64,000 nucleotides of DNA, from contig MWCU01000035.1 of NCBI GenBank assembly GCA_002070205.1, positions 1 to 64,000 on the forward strand. The letters are read 5' to 3'. Below, piece after piece: positions 35,312-44,420 of the stretch (the first letter of the stretch is position 1; every line of letters begins with the position of its first letter). Position numbers and translations under genes: made by a program. Below the pieces are notes generated by a model. The model searched no databases and was not told the origin of the DNA. It saw only the letters and a program-made list of their open reading frames with translations. This stretch comes from Firmicutes bacterium ADurb.Bin182 (GTDB lineage: Bacteria > Bacillota > Clostridia > Christensenellales > CAG-138).

Positions 35312-36193
35312 ATGAAATTTGAAAACTTTGATTCCCGCTCAAAATGGAAAATCAGCAGGATTATGGCCTATTCCGTGCTCGCAGTCTGGGCTTTTACCAC
35401 GGTATATCCGTTTTTTTGGGTCATCATCAATTCGTTCCGCGTGAGAGGCGAGATCCGCTCGGATTCGTTTTCGATTCCCTGGCCTTGGACGGACAGCTTT
35501 ACTTTGGATAATTATACGACCGCATTTGAGCGATCGGATATTTTCAATGCCTATGCGAACAGCCTTGTGATTTCGGCTTGCGTGACGCTGACAGTCGTTA
35601 TTCTTGCGGGCTTTGCCGCGTACGGCATGGTGAGATACCGGTTCAAAGCGCAGAAGCTGCTTTATTCAGTCGTTATAGCAAGTATGATGTTTCCGGTATT
35701 TTCAACCATAATACCGGTGTTTCGCATGGAGTTCGCATGGGGAATAGCCAACACCGGAAAAGTTCCTTTGTCGCTGTTGAGCGTGATTCTGCCGCAAATC
35801 GCGGGAAATCTCTCGTTTTCAATAATTGTGCTTATGGGATTTATCCGCTCTTTGCCGGTTGAGCTGGAAGAAAGCGCGTTTCTTGACGGATGCAGTATAT
35901 TCAAGATTTACTTTAAAATCGTGCTTCCCGTAGCGAAGCCTTCATTTGCGACAATAGCGATTTTTACGTTCCTTTGGTCATACAACGATCTGTTCACGCA
36001 AATGTTCTTCTTAAGGTACAGGGATGAACATACCGTAACTATGCTTCTCAATGAGATAAGCTCACAAGCCGGGGTGAATTACGGCTTGATGGCAGCCGCC
36101 GTGGTGCTCGTCGTCGTGCCGGTCCTCATCGTTTATGTCTGTCTGCAGAAAAATATCATCAAGGGCATGACGGCAGGCGCAATCAAAGGATAA
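35312..36193 (+). CDS. ABC sugar transporter permease (MalG/UgpE type)
   Basis: The 293-residue permease has six predicted membrane segments and the EAA-type loop LEESAFLDGCSIFKIYFKIVLP (key residues E-SAFLDG and the following IVLP). It pairs with the MalF-type protein encoded 18 bases upstream. GAGGAGGGGG lies before the ATG region. Confidence 0.9.
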   Translation: MKFENFDSRSKWKISRIMAYSVLAVWAFTTVYPFFWVIINSFRVRGEIRSDSFSIPWPWTDSFTLDNYTTAFERSDIFNAYANSLVISACVTLTVVILAGFAAYGMVRYRFKAQKLLYSVVIASMMFPVFSTIIPVFRMEFAWGIANTGKVPLSLLSVILPQIAGNLSFSIIVLMGFIRSLPVELEESAFLDGCSIFKIYFKIVLPVAKPSFATIAIFTFLWSYNDLFTQMFFLRYRDEHTVTMLLNEISSQAGVNYGLMAAAVVLVVVPVLIVYVCLQKNIIKGMTAGAIKG

Positions 36194-36242
36194 CCTTGCA
36201 TTGCTTCTGTGCTGTTTTTTATAAATTCTTGGCTCAAACTCG

Positions 36243-36275
36243 CTCCCGCGGTCATATCCCTGCGGGAGATGTTTT
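36243..36275 (+). terminator. possible terminator of the ABC importer genes
   Basis: Stem CTCCCGC / GCGGGAG (36243-36249 and 36262-36268) with a 12-nt loop and a downstream ATGTTTTATG tract. The T run is broken, so the call is moderate. Confidence 0.45.
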
Positions 36276-36372
36276 ATGTTTTCGATTTCGCATGAAAGAA
36301 AGCCTTGAACCGGTATGTAATATGTACACTAAATTACAAAAAAATGTTACAATGGTTGCGGGAAGGTTTTTT

Positions 36373-37149
36373 ATGTATAAAGTTGTTATTATAGATGACG
36401 AAGAGATAATAGTGCAGGGATTGATGCGTGTTATTGACTGGGAGCGCTTCAACTGCCGCGTCGTCGCCGCGGCTTATGACGCCGATTCCGGTACGCAGGC
36501 AATCCTCAGGCATATGCCCGATATTCTTCTTACGGATATCAAAATGCCGGGCATGAACGGCCTCGCCATGCTTGCCGGCGTAAAGTCGGAGTTTCCGAAT
36601 ATGCAGGTGACCGTGCTTACGGGCTACCGCGATTTCAGTTTTGCGCAGGAGGCTATAAGGCTCGGCGTAAGCAGGTTTTTGCTCAAGCCTTCAAAAATGG
36701 ATGAGATTGAGGAAGCTTTGAACGTAATGATCGAAAAGCTCGATAAAATATATCATCCGCCTAAAGAATCGAAAGCCGGCGAACAGACCGAAGACGATGA
36801 CGGACACGATCAGGATGTCGCGGCAAGCTTCATAGTTCGGCAGGCGCTCTCGTTTATCCAGGAGCATTATCCCGAAAAATTGAGCCTTCAGGAAACCGCA
36901 AACAACTGTTATGTCAGTCAATGGCACTTAAGCAAGCTTTTGAACAAGCATACCGGCCAGAGCTTTTATGATATACTCAACGGCTGCAGAATCAAGGAAG
37001 CGAAACGACTGCTCAAAGATCCGTCGCTCAGAATAACCGATATATGCGAAATAGTGGGATATACGGATTCAGCGCATTTTGCCCGGATATTCAAAAAACT
37101 TACGGGAATGTCCGCGAACGAATACCGGAATACTAAGCTGAGGGAATAG
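36373..37149 (+). CDS. AraC-type response regulator (YesN-like)
   Basis: The 258-residue protein has an N-terminal receiver (IIDDEE acid pair, phospho-acceptor Asp55 in LTDIKMPG, Thr and Lys at TGY and LLKPSK) and a C-terminal AraC helix-turn-helix pair (CYVSQWHLSKLLNKHTGQSF; ITDICEIVGYTD; ARIFKKLTGMS). It is short because the receiver joins the DNA-binding domain almost directly. The ATG at 36373 follows GGAAGG; the frame is open upstream but lacks a ribosome site. Probable partner of the kinase at 31107 and regulator of the GH94/importer locus. Confidence 0.9.
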   Translation: MYKVVIIDDEEIIVQGLMRVIDWERFNCRVVAAAYDADSGTQAILRHMPDILLTDIKMPGMNGLAMLAGVKSEFPNMQVTVLTGYRDFSFAQEAIRLGVSRFLLKPSKMDEIEEALNVMIEKLDKIYHPPKESKAGEQTEDDDGHDQDVAASFIVRQALSFIQEHYPEKLSLQETANNCYVSQWHLSKLLNKHTGQSFYDILNGCRIKEAKRLLKDPSLRITDICEIVGYTDSAHFARIFKKLTGMSANEYRNTKLRE

Positions 37150-37330
37150 ACAATGTAATACCTATGCTTCCCGGATATTAAGCTGCTTAAAAACAGTTGC
37201 AAATCCCGGTGTTTACGCCGCTGTTGATAAACGGCATGCAGCAAAACGCCGCCGAATACTCATATATTCGAAGTTTATCCGTAAATTGTTGAAGAACCCT
37301 AAAAAACAAACCGATTTCTGAAAAAAACAC

Positions 37331-37359
37331 ATTGTTTGCCGCCACAAAATGATACATAA
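37331..37359 (+). promoter_or_regulatory. promoter of the second regulatory unit
   Basis: TTGTTT (37331-37336), 17 bp, CATAAT (37354-37359), about 65 bases before the GTG start at 37424. Confidence 0.55.
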
Positions 37360-37423
37360 TTTATGGGGGATTATACATATCACAAAGAATGATGCGACAA
37401 ATCTATCAGAGGGGAAGAGCAAC

Positions 37424-39037
37424 GTGTTTAAAGTCTTTATTGTTGAAGATGAGATAGTGGTGCGTGAAGGCATACGCAATAACATCCATTGGGAGCAGTA
37501 TGGCTTTATTTATGCCGGAGACGCTTCTGACGGAGAACTCGCACTGCCCATGATCCGCCGTATACAGCCCGATCTTATCATTACGGATATCAAAATGCCG
37601 TTTATGGACGGCCTTGAATTGATAAAACTGGTCCGCGAGGAACTGCCAAGGACAAAAATCGTCATAATCAGCGGATATGACGATTTTTCCTATGCGCAGC
37701 AGGCGATACGCATGGGCGTTGAGCAGTATCTGCTAAAGCCGATAGTTAAGGAAAAAATGGTTGAGATTCTGGCTTCTTTGCATAAAAAAATGGAAGCCGA
37801 GCTGAAGCAGCAGGAATATCTTGCTAAATTTCAGCGGGAAGCCCAGGAGTATGAAACGTTTTCGCGCAGGAGGTTTTTCGAGCAAATCGTTACAGGCGGT
37901 CTCAGCGTATCGGAAATCTCGGAGACCGCGAAATCGATGGGAATCGATGTGAATGCCCCGTTCTACAACATCGTGCTGTTTTCGCTAAGCAGCGCCGGAA
38001 ACGACGCAAGCGCTCCGGAGAACTATACCGATTCGCTTATAGCTGTACAGGACAGGGTCACCGAATTCATCGTCAGCCATCCGGAGTTGATTTTATTCCG
38101 GTTGAATGTGACCACATACGCTGTTTTGGTTAAGGGCGGACAGGACGATATTGCGCGGTTTACGTATGACTGCACCGAGAACATCCGAGAATTTTGCTCC
38201 GTTTACGAAAATGATGTGGATTGGTATATAACCTGCGGTACTCCCGTATCGCGGCTGAGTGCCGTTCCGGCATGTTTTACGGAGGCGAACCGCATATTGT
38301 CCTACCGTTATCTGTGCCCTGAAGAGCATATCCTGTCCGAAACAAGCATCAGGAATATCCTGAAAAAAGACTTAAAATCGGACGCCGGCAAAAAGGAGAT
38401 CGATCAGGAGCGCATCCGTAAATTTTTAAATGACGGAGCGGTGGAAGATATTGACCGCTTTATCGACCAGCTTATGCAGAGCGCTGACGAGGAAGCCGTT
38501 TCTCTGCCGTTTTTTTGCAGGTATCTGGCAATGACGGTTTACTTCGCCGCGGCGGAGTACATCGATTCGATTGGCTGCCGGGCGGACAGCTTTTGGCCCC
38601 CGGAGCTTCGCCCCAAAGACAACGCTTCGGCGCCCGAGGAAGCGCGGCAATACGCCCGCCAGGTCATATTGCGGACAATAGAATTGCGCGACCGCGAAAG
38701 CAAAAAGCGGCAGCGGGACATTCTTGTTCAAGCGATCGGATTCATAGACAAGCATTATCCCGACGAGTCGATTTCGCTTGACAGGGTGGCGCGGGAGGTA
38801 AACATCAGCCCGAACTACTTCTCGGCAATGTTCAGTCAGGAAGTCGGCCGGACATTCATAGAATACCTCACGAATAAACGGATAAGCGAAGCGAAGCGCA
38901 TGCTTCGCCAAACGGACAAGCGTTCAAGCGAGATCGCTTTCGCAATCGGGTATAAGGACCCGCATTATTTCAGCTTCGTGTTTAAAAAAGTTGCGGAGTG
39001 CACTCCGAGCGAATATCGCAGAGGTACCAGGTCGTGA
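37424..39037 (+). CDS. AraC-type response regulator with long linker domain
   Basis: The 537-residue regulator has a receiver (IVEDE, Asp55 in ITDIKMPFMDG, SGYDDFSYA, LLKPI), a central region of about 290 residues of the YesN linker type, and a C-terminal AraC domain (ISLDRVAREVNISPNYFS; IAFAIGYKDPHYFS; FKKVAECTPSEYR). The GTG at 37424 is chosen because GAGGGG lies about ten bases before it and the receiver starts directly. The stop overlaps the kinase start (GTGA). Confidence 0.9.
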   Translation: MFKVFIVEDEIVVREGIRNNIHWEQYGFIYAGDASDGELALPMIRRIQPDLIITDIKMPFMDGLELIKLVREELPRTKIVIISGYDDFSYAQQAIRMGVEQYLLKPIVKEKMVEILASLHKKMEAELKQQEYLAKFQREAQEYETFSRRRFFEQIVTGGLSVSEISETAKSMGIDVNAPFYNIVLFSLSSAGNDASAPENYTDSLIAVQDRVTEFIVSHPELILFRLNVTTYAVLVKGGQDDIARFTYDCTENIREFCSVYENDVDWYITCGTPVSRLSAVPACFTEANRILSYRYLCPEEHILSETSIRNILKKDLKSDAGKKEIDQERIRKFLNDGAVEDIDRFIDQLMQSADEEAVSLPFFCRYLAMTVYFAAAEYIDSIGCRADSFWPPELRPKDNASAPEEARQYARQVILRTIELRDRESKKRQRDILVQAIGFIDKHYPDESISLDRVAREVNISPNYFSAMFSQEVGRTFIEYLTNKRISEAKRMLRQTDKRSSEIAFAIGYKDPHYFSFVFKKVAECTPSEYRRGTRS

Positions 39038-40482
39038 GCATGAAACTCCGGAGCAAAGAGAAAAAAGAAAAAAAGACCCTGCAGACAAGCCTTTGGAAGA
39101 TGATACTCATCGTCGCGCTGCCGCTGATGCTCGTTATCATCGCGATTGCGATTATAGGCATCGTATATGCGCTGCAGTATCATGCCATCCTTAATAACGT
39201 TACCACGGCCTCGGATTTCAATCAGAACTTCAAGGACGACGTTGACCTCAAAATGTACTATTACGTAATAGACAGCCAGTATTCTGAAGGCCTGCCTATC
39301 GGCGAGGTTCAGTCTGCGGAGATAATAGCTCGAAAACTTATTGACACGACAACCGAAAAGGATAGTCTCCGCTCAATAAGCAGCGTCCTCAACCTGTGCC
39401 ACAACCTGAAGGAAAAGATGCAGCAGATCGCCGAAACCGAGGAATACGATTCCCGGGTGGAGCAGCTTGATAACAACATCTATATTCTCACCGATCTTAT
39501 TCAGAAATACATGTATACATACCTTTATTACGAGGCTGCGCATCTTAACGCGCTGCAATCGTCCATGATTTCGAGCATGATCGTTTTTATGGGCATAGTC
39601 CTTGGCTTATCGCTTGTGCTGCTGTATATCCTTTTGACAAACTCAAGAAAACTGAGCCGCAGGATAGTGAATCCTATAGACAAGATATGTGAGCGCCTGG
39701 ATGCAATAGGCAAGGGAAGCCTGCTGGTTTGCGAGCCCGTGCAGGCGGACGTTGAGGAAGTGCAGCTTCTCTCCGACGGCATAGAGAGCATGGTCGGACG
39801 CTTGAGGCAGCAGATAGATAAGAACGCGGAGCAGGAAAAGCAGCGGCGCCGAACCGAACTGGCGCTTTTGCAGTCGCAGATGAACCCGCATTTTCTTTAT
39901 AACACGCTGGATACGATTATTTGGCTTATAGAATCGAAAGCAATCAGCGAAGCGGTTACCATGATCTGCAGCCTGTCCAATTATTTCCGTTTTTCGCTTA
40001 GCCGCGGCAAGAACGTCATCACGCTCGCGGAGGAGGAGCAGCATATCCGCAGTTATCTGGAAATCCAGCAGATGCGCTATCGGGATCTCATGGAGTATGA
40101 AATAGATATTCCCGATACTCTGAAGAATTACATACTTCCAAAACTCACGCTGCAGCCGCTGGTGGAAAACGCTCTGTACCACGGAATAAAAATCAGCCGC
40201 CGCAAAGGGTTTATCAGCGTAACGGGCAGAGTTCGGGATGACAGCCTGATTCTTGAAGTGGCGGATGACGGCTGCGGAATGGCGAGGGAACGCCTTGACG
40301 CCGTACTGGCGTCCCTTACGGACGATAAAAGCGAAGGTTTCGGCCTCAGGACCGTTCACCACAGGATTCAAATACTGTTTGGCGGGGCATACGGGTTAAA
40401 TGTAGAAAGCGCTCCGAATGCCGGAACAAGGGTAAATGTTGTCATTCCCATGCAGACGATCGATAAGGAGTTGGGGGCATGA
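39034..40482 (+). CDS. YesM-type sensor histidine kinase
   Basis: The 482-residue kinase has two membrane helices (about 22-48 and 186-208) around a helical sensor domain of about 140 residues, a HAMP linker, the phosphoacceptor His286 in QSQMNPHFLYNTLDT, and an ATPase with PLVENALYHGI and GFGLRTVHHRI. GTG at 39034 overlaps the regulator stop and is best spaced from AGAGG; an ATG lies two codons later. Its stop overlaps the start of the sensor lipoprotein gene, so the three proteins are likely made as one module. Confidence 0.9.
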   Translation: MSMKLRSKEKKEKKTLQTSLWKMILIVALPLMLVIIAIAIIGIVYALQYHAILNNVTTASDFNQNFKDDVDLKMYYYVIDSQYSEGLPIGEVQSAEIIARKLIDTTTEKDSLRSISSVLNLCHNLKEKMQQIAETEEYDSRVEQLDNNIYILTDLIQKYMYTYLYYEAAHLNALQSSMISSMIVFMGIVLGLSLVLLYILLTNSRKLSRRIVNPIDKICERLDAIGKGSLLVCEPVQADVEEVQLLSDGIESMVGRLRQQIDKNAEQEKQRRRTELALLQSQMNPHFLYNTLDTIIWLIESKAISEAVTMICSLSNYFRFSLSRGKNVITLAEEEQHIRSYLEIQQMRYRDLMEYEIDIPDTLKNYILPKLTLQPLVENALYHGIKISRRKGFISVTGRVRDDSLILEVADDGCGMARERLDAVLASLTDDKSEGFGLRTVHHRIQILFGGAYGLNVESAPNAGTRVNVVIPMQTIDKELGA

Positions 40483-41474
40483 AAAAACGATTGATTGTCA
40501 TAGCGGCATGTATTGCGGCTTTATTTTGCGGCTGCGAAAAAGCAGAGCAGCTCAATGCGGACGTTATTGAAGGAAAGCCGATCGTAGTCGGGTTTTCACA
40601 GGTCGGTTCGGAATCAGAGTGGCGGGTTGCCAACACGGAGAGCATGAAGGAGGCGTTGAGCGAGGAAAACGGATATGAACTGATATTTGACGATGCCCGA
40701 AACAAACAGGAAAATCAGATAAGGGCTATCCGCACGTTTATTCAACAGGATGTCGATTATATAGTGTTCTCTCCCAGAGTTGAAACGGGCTGGAACTCGA
40801 TACTTCAGGAAGCAAAGGAAGCCGGTATTCCGGTAATCGTAATAGACAGGGATATCAAGACTGTTGATGAGGACCTGTATACGGCGTACATCGGCTCAAA
40901 CTTTCGCGAAGAAGGTGAAAAAGCCGTTCGGTGGCTGGAGGATTTGCTCGAAAGCCAGGGAAGAACGGAAGAGATCATCCGGATTGTCGATATTCAGGGA
41001 ACGATAGAATCCTCCGCTCAGGTCGGACGCACCGCTGCTCTGGAGCAGGCGCTCCTTCGCAATCCTAACTGGGAAATGATAGCGCAGGAATGCGGTGACT
41101 TTACCAGGGCTAAGGCCTACGAGGTTATGGGCGAGATCTTAAACCGGACGAAAGATATCGACGTCGTTTATTGCGAAAACGACGGCGAAGCGCTCGGCGC
41201 TATCGACGCGATGGAGGAGGCGGGACTCAAATGCAATCCGAATGACGGAGTTATTGTCATCTCGTTCGACGCGACAAGGCTCGGGCTTATGTATTGCCTG
41301 GGGGGGAAGATCGCGCTGAACGTTGAATGCAACCCTCTTCAAGGTCCCTATGTTGACGATTTGATCAAGCGGATTGAGCGCGGCGAGACGATCGAACGGA
41401 AAAAATACATCGATGAGACCCAGTTCGACTGTTTCACAATAACGCAGGATATGATCGACCAAAGAGACTATTGA
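40479..41474 (+). CDS. YtfQ-like sugar-binding lipoprotein, probable sensor of the kinase
   Basis: The 331-residue type-I periplasmic-binding protein has a lipoprotein signal ending in FCGC and the YtfQ-type pattern VGFSQVGSESEWRVAN, KQENQIRAIRTF, VETGWNSIL, and VDIQGT. It is more like E. coli YtfQ than the second binding protein at 41808. The gene is fused to the kinase gene by an ATGA overlap and separated from the transporter genes by a 333-base gap with a promoter. This suggests it presents sugar to the kinase, not to the importer. That role is inferred. Confidence 0.85.
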   Translation: MKKRLIVIAACIAALFCGCEKAEQLNADVIEGKPIVVGFSQVGSESEWRVANTESMKEALSEENGYELIFDDARNKQENQIRAIRTFIQQDVDYIVFSPRVETGWNSILQEAKEAGIPVIVIDRDIKTVDEDLYTAYIGSNFREEGEKAVRWLEDLLESQGRTEEIIRIVDIQGTIESSAQVGRTAALEQALLRNPNWEMIAQECGDFTRAKAYEVMGEILNRTKDIDVVYCENDGEALGAIDAMEEAGLKCNPNDGVIVISFDATRLGLMYCLGGKIALNVECNPLQGPYVDDLIKRIERGETIERKKYIDETQFDCFTITQDMIDQRDY

Positions 41475-41693
41475 GGAATACTAATGCAACGCCAAACCCG
41501 TAATTCTGCGGACGTCGGCGCGGCCGGAAGGGCTTCGCTCACCTGCAATTTTTCTGATTTTACGGCAGTCGTTTTTTTTATGGGAAAGTCTGAAAAATTA
41601 CGGTTGATAAAGGTTTCGTTATGGTATGAAAATTTCCGGCCGTTCGCTATCTAATCGAAAGCGTTGGAATTCTTCCGCAGTTTTCTACACGTG
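41475..41693. other. intergenic region between sensor module and importer
   Basis: No gene and no clear terminator were seen. A short inverted repeat AATTTTTC / GAAAAATT lies near 41548-41600. The promoter and two operator-like palindromes follow at 41694-41779. Confidence 0.35.
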
Positions 41694-41723
41694 TTGATTT
41701 TCGCTTTTCCGATATGATATAAG
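41694..41723 (+). promoter_or_regulatory. promoter of the ytfQ-type importer operon
   Basis: TTGATT (41694-41699), 18 bp, TATAAG (41718-41723), about 80 bases before the binding-protein start. Confidence 0.5.
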
Positions 41724-41733
41724 CGAAATTAAG

Positions 41734-41779
41734 GGAATGAATATATTCATTCCGCCGTAAGAATGTATGTATTCATTTC
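41734..41779. promoter_or_regulatory. paired palindromes before the importer operon
   Basis: A perfect 20-bp palindrome GGAATGAATATATTCATTCC (41734-41753) is followed by a degenerate copy, GAATGTATGTATTCATTTC (41761-41779). They lie near the expected transcription start. The 27-bp spacing places them almost on one DNA face. Candidate sites for the AraC-type regulator or a separate repressor; a stem in the 5' leader is also possible. Confidence 0.5.
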
Positions 41780-41807
41780 ATAAAATATCAGAAAGGAAAA
41801 ACGAAAC

Positions 41808-42773
41808 ATGAAAAAACTCATTTCAGTTGTATTGATTCTCGCAATGGCGTCGGGACTTGTCGCATGCTCCGCACTGACGTCAAAGTCTAAGCTTATTAAG
41901 GTCGGTATCGTCAACAATCCGCCGGCCGAGTCCGGTTATCGCGCAGCGAACGTGGCGGACTTTGAAAAAGTCTTCACGGAGGAGAACGGTTACGATGTTT
42001 CGACTTACTACAGCCTGAAGAATGATGAGCAGTTGAATGCGGCCGGGCAGTTTATCACCGACGGCGTGGACTATCTCCTCATATCGGCGGCGGCTACAGA
42101 CGGCTGGGAATCGGTTCTGTCCAGTGCAAAGGAAGCCGGAGTTAAAGTGTTCCTGTTCGACCGCATGCTGAACGCCGACGAGAGCCTGTATGAAGCTGCC
42201 GTCGTATCCGACATGGCCCAGGAAGGCATCACGGCTGTGGAGTGGCTCAAGTCACAGAAACTTGATTCGTATAAGGTAGTCCATATTCAGGGCGCGATGG
42301 GCAGCGATGCTCAAATAGGCCGCACTGCGGCGCTGGAAGCTGAATTCGCAGCCGGCACCATGACAAAGGTTGCACAGCAGACGGCTACCTGGGATGAAGC
42401 CGAGGCAAAGAAAATCGTAGAGGCGGTTATCAATTCCGGCGAAGAGTTCAACGTTATTTATGCCGAAAATGACGGCATGGCGAAAGGCGCTGTCGCGGCG
42501 CTGGATGAAGCCGGTATCACTCACGGCGTCGGCAAGGAAGTCATTATAATGGGCTTTGACTGCAATAAGTGGGCGCTCAGGGAATTGCTCGCGGGAAATT
42601 GGAACTATGACGGGCAGTGCAGCCCCTTCCAGGCATCCGTAATCCATGAGATGATACAGAAACTTGAAGCCGGCGAGAAGCTGGCCGAAAAGAAGGTTAT
42701 TTCCAAAGAGCGCGGTTTCGATGCGACGACCATTACGCAGGCGGACATCGACACATACGGACTCGGCGAATAA
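41808..42773 (+). CDS. YtfQ-like sugar-binding lipoprotein of the importer
   Basis: The 321-residue type-I binding protein has a lipobox LVAC and a pattern paralogous to the sensor lipoprotein (ESGYRAAN, TDGWESVLSSAKEAG, HIQGAMGSDAQIGRTAALE). It is the first gene of the importer operon and so the likely transport receptor. The ligand is unknown; a hexose or furanose sugar is likely from the YtfQ relationship. Confidence 0.88.
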   Translation: MKKLISVVLILAMASGLVACSALTSKSKLIKVGIVNNPPAESGYRAANVADFEKVFTEENGYDVSTYYSLKNDEQLNAAGQFITDGVDYLLISAAATDGWESVLSSAKEAGVKVFLFDRMLNADESLYEAAVVSDMAQEGITAVEWLKSQKLDSYKVVHIQGAMGSDAQIGRTAALEAEFAAGTMTKVAQQTATWDEAEAKKIVEAVINSGEEFNVIYAENDGMAKGAVAALDEAGITHGVGKEVIIMGFDCNKWALRELLAGNWNYDGQCSPFQASVIHEMIQKLEAGEKLAEKKVISKERGFDATTITQADIDTYGLGE

Positions 42774-42899
42774 ACAACAGCCTTTTCTTCTCCTGATAGC
42801 AGGACTTCGCTAAAGTATGTGCGGTGCGGAGTATGTGGATATTTTCCGCATACTCGCACCGCATATTCAAGAAACTCCCATGCTCAAAGGATGGATCCA

Positions 42900-44420
42900 A
42901 TGCAAGAAGGTATCGTTTTATCCATGCACAGAATTTGCAAAGCGTTTCCGGGTGTACGCGCTTTGCAAAATGTTGATTTCACTCTTCGTAAAGGAGAAAT
43001 CCATGCCCTTATGGGTGAGAACGGAGCCGGCAAGTCAACATTGATCAAAGTTTTGACGGGCGTTTACCCGAAGGATTCGGGGCAAGTTTACATATCCGGA
43101 ATAAACAGGGAAATTACCGTAAAATCACCTCAAGAGGCTCAGAATTTAGGCATAAGCACCGTTTATCAGGAGATAATGCTATGCCCCAACTTAACGGTCG
43201 CCGAAAATATGTTTATAGGGCGCGGCAATTATCGCTTCGTAAATTGGCGCTCAATGGAAGAAAAGGCGACCGAGATACTGACTAAGCTTAATATCCCCGT
43301 GAGAGCCACGCAGCAGCTTGTCGCATGCTCGCTTGCCGTTCAGCAGATGGTCGCGATAGCCCGTTCCGTTGATATGGACTGCAAAGTGCTTATATTGGAT
43401 GAGCCGACATCTTCGCTGGATGAAAGCGAAGTTGCAAAGCTTTTTTCTCTAATGCGCGAACTAAAGTCCCGCGGGGTCGGAATAATATTCATAACGCATT
43501 TTCTTGAGCAGGCATATGAAATCAGCGACCGGATAACGGTTCTCAGGAACGGAGAGCTGGTCGGGGAGTTTGAGGTCGAAAAGCTGCCGCGCATCGAGCT
43601 TGTGACAAAGATGATGGGCAAGGCGCTTGACGACATTTCAGAATTGCAAAATCGAAAGGCATCAAACATTAATACGGATACCGCGCCGGTCTTCGAGGCC
43701 TCCGGGTTATCCAGCGCCGGTGGCGCCAGGACGTTTGACTTCAAAATCCATAAGGGAGAAGTAAACGGGTTTACGGGGCTTCTCGGTTCCGGGCGCAGCG
43801 AAAGCGTGCGCGCCATATTCGGAGCCGATAAAATTACCGGCGGCAGCGTTAAGGTAGAGGGGAAAAACGTCAGGATCACAAAACCCAAGGACGCCATGAA
43901 ACACGGAATCGGGTACCTGCCCGAGGACAGAAAGCAGGACGGCATCGTTGAGGATCTGTCCGTCCGCGAAAACATACTGCTTGCATTGCAGGTAATGAAG
44001 GGCTTTTTCCGCCCGTTTTCCAAAGCGGAGGCGGAGGCCTTCGCGGATGAATATATCAGACTGTTAGGAATAAAAACCGCATCCGCGGATACGCCCATAA
44101 AATCGCTTTCGGGCGGCAATCAGCAAAAGGCGATACTCGCGCGCTGGCTGCTCACAAATCCAAAGTATCTCATATTGGACGAACCGACTCGCGGCATAGA
44201 TGTCGGTACAAAAGTTGAAATACAAAAACTTGTTCTCAAGCTTGCAGAGGAAGGCGTCAGCGTTACGTTTATTTCATCCGAAATAGAGGAGATGCTTCGC
44301 ACTTGTTCGCGGCTCATAGTTATGCGGGATCGTAAAATCGTCGGCGAATTGACGGGGGATGATATGACGCAGCTGAAAATCATGCACACGATAGCGGGGG
44401 AGGCAGCTCAAAATGGATAA
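42900..44420 (+). CDS. sugar ABC transporter ATPase with two ATP-binding domains
   Basis: The 506-residue CUT2-type ATPase has two cassettes. The first has Walker A GENGAGKST, Walker B VLILDEPTSSLD and a degenerate signature (SLAVQQM). The second has a degenerate Walker A (GLLGSGRSE), the signature LSGGNQQKAILA and Walker B YLILDEPTRGID. This asymmetry is normal for the MglA/RbsA/YtfR family. The ATG at 42900 follows AAAGGATGG; the upstream open frame has no ribosome site. It overlaps the next gene by 8 nt. Confidence 0.92.
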   Translation: MQEGIVLSMHRICKAFPGVRALQNVDFTLRKGEIHALMGENGAGKSTLIKVLTGVYPKDSGQVYISGINREITVKSPQEAQNLGISTVYQEIMLCPNLTVAENMFIGRGNYRFVNWRSMEEKATEILTKLNIPVRATQQLVACSLAVQQMVAIARSVDMDCKVLILDEPTSSLDESEVAKLFSLMRELKSRGVGIIFITHFLEQAYEISDRITVLRNGELVGEFEVEKLPRIELVTKMMGKALDDISELQNRKASNINTDTAPVFEASGLSSAGGARTFDFKIHKGEVNGFTGLLGSGRSESVRAIFGADKITGGSVKVEGKNVRITKPKDAMKHGIGYLPEDRKQDGIVEDLSVRENILLALQVMKGFFRPFSKAEAEAFADEYIRLLGIKTASADTPIKSLSGGNQQKAILARWLLTNPKYLILDEPTRGIDVGTKVEIQKLVLKLAEEGVSVTFISSEIEEMLRTCSRLIVMRDRKIVGELTGDDMTQLKIMHTIAGEAAQNG

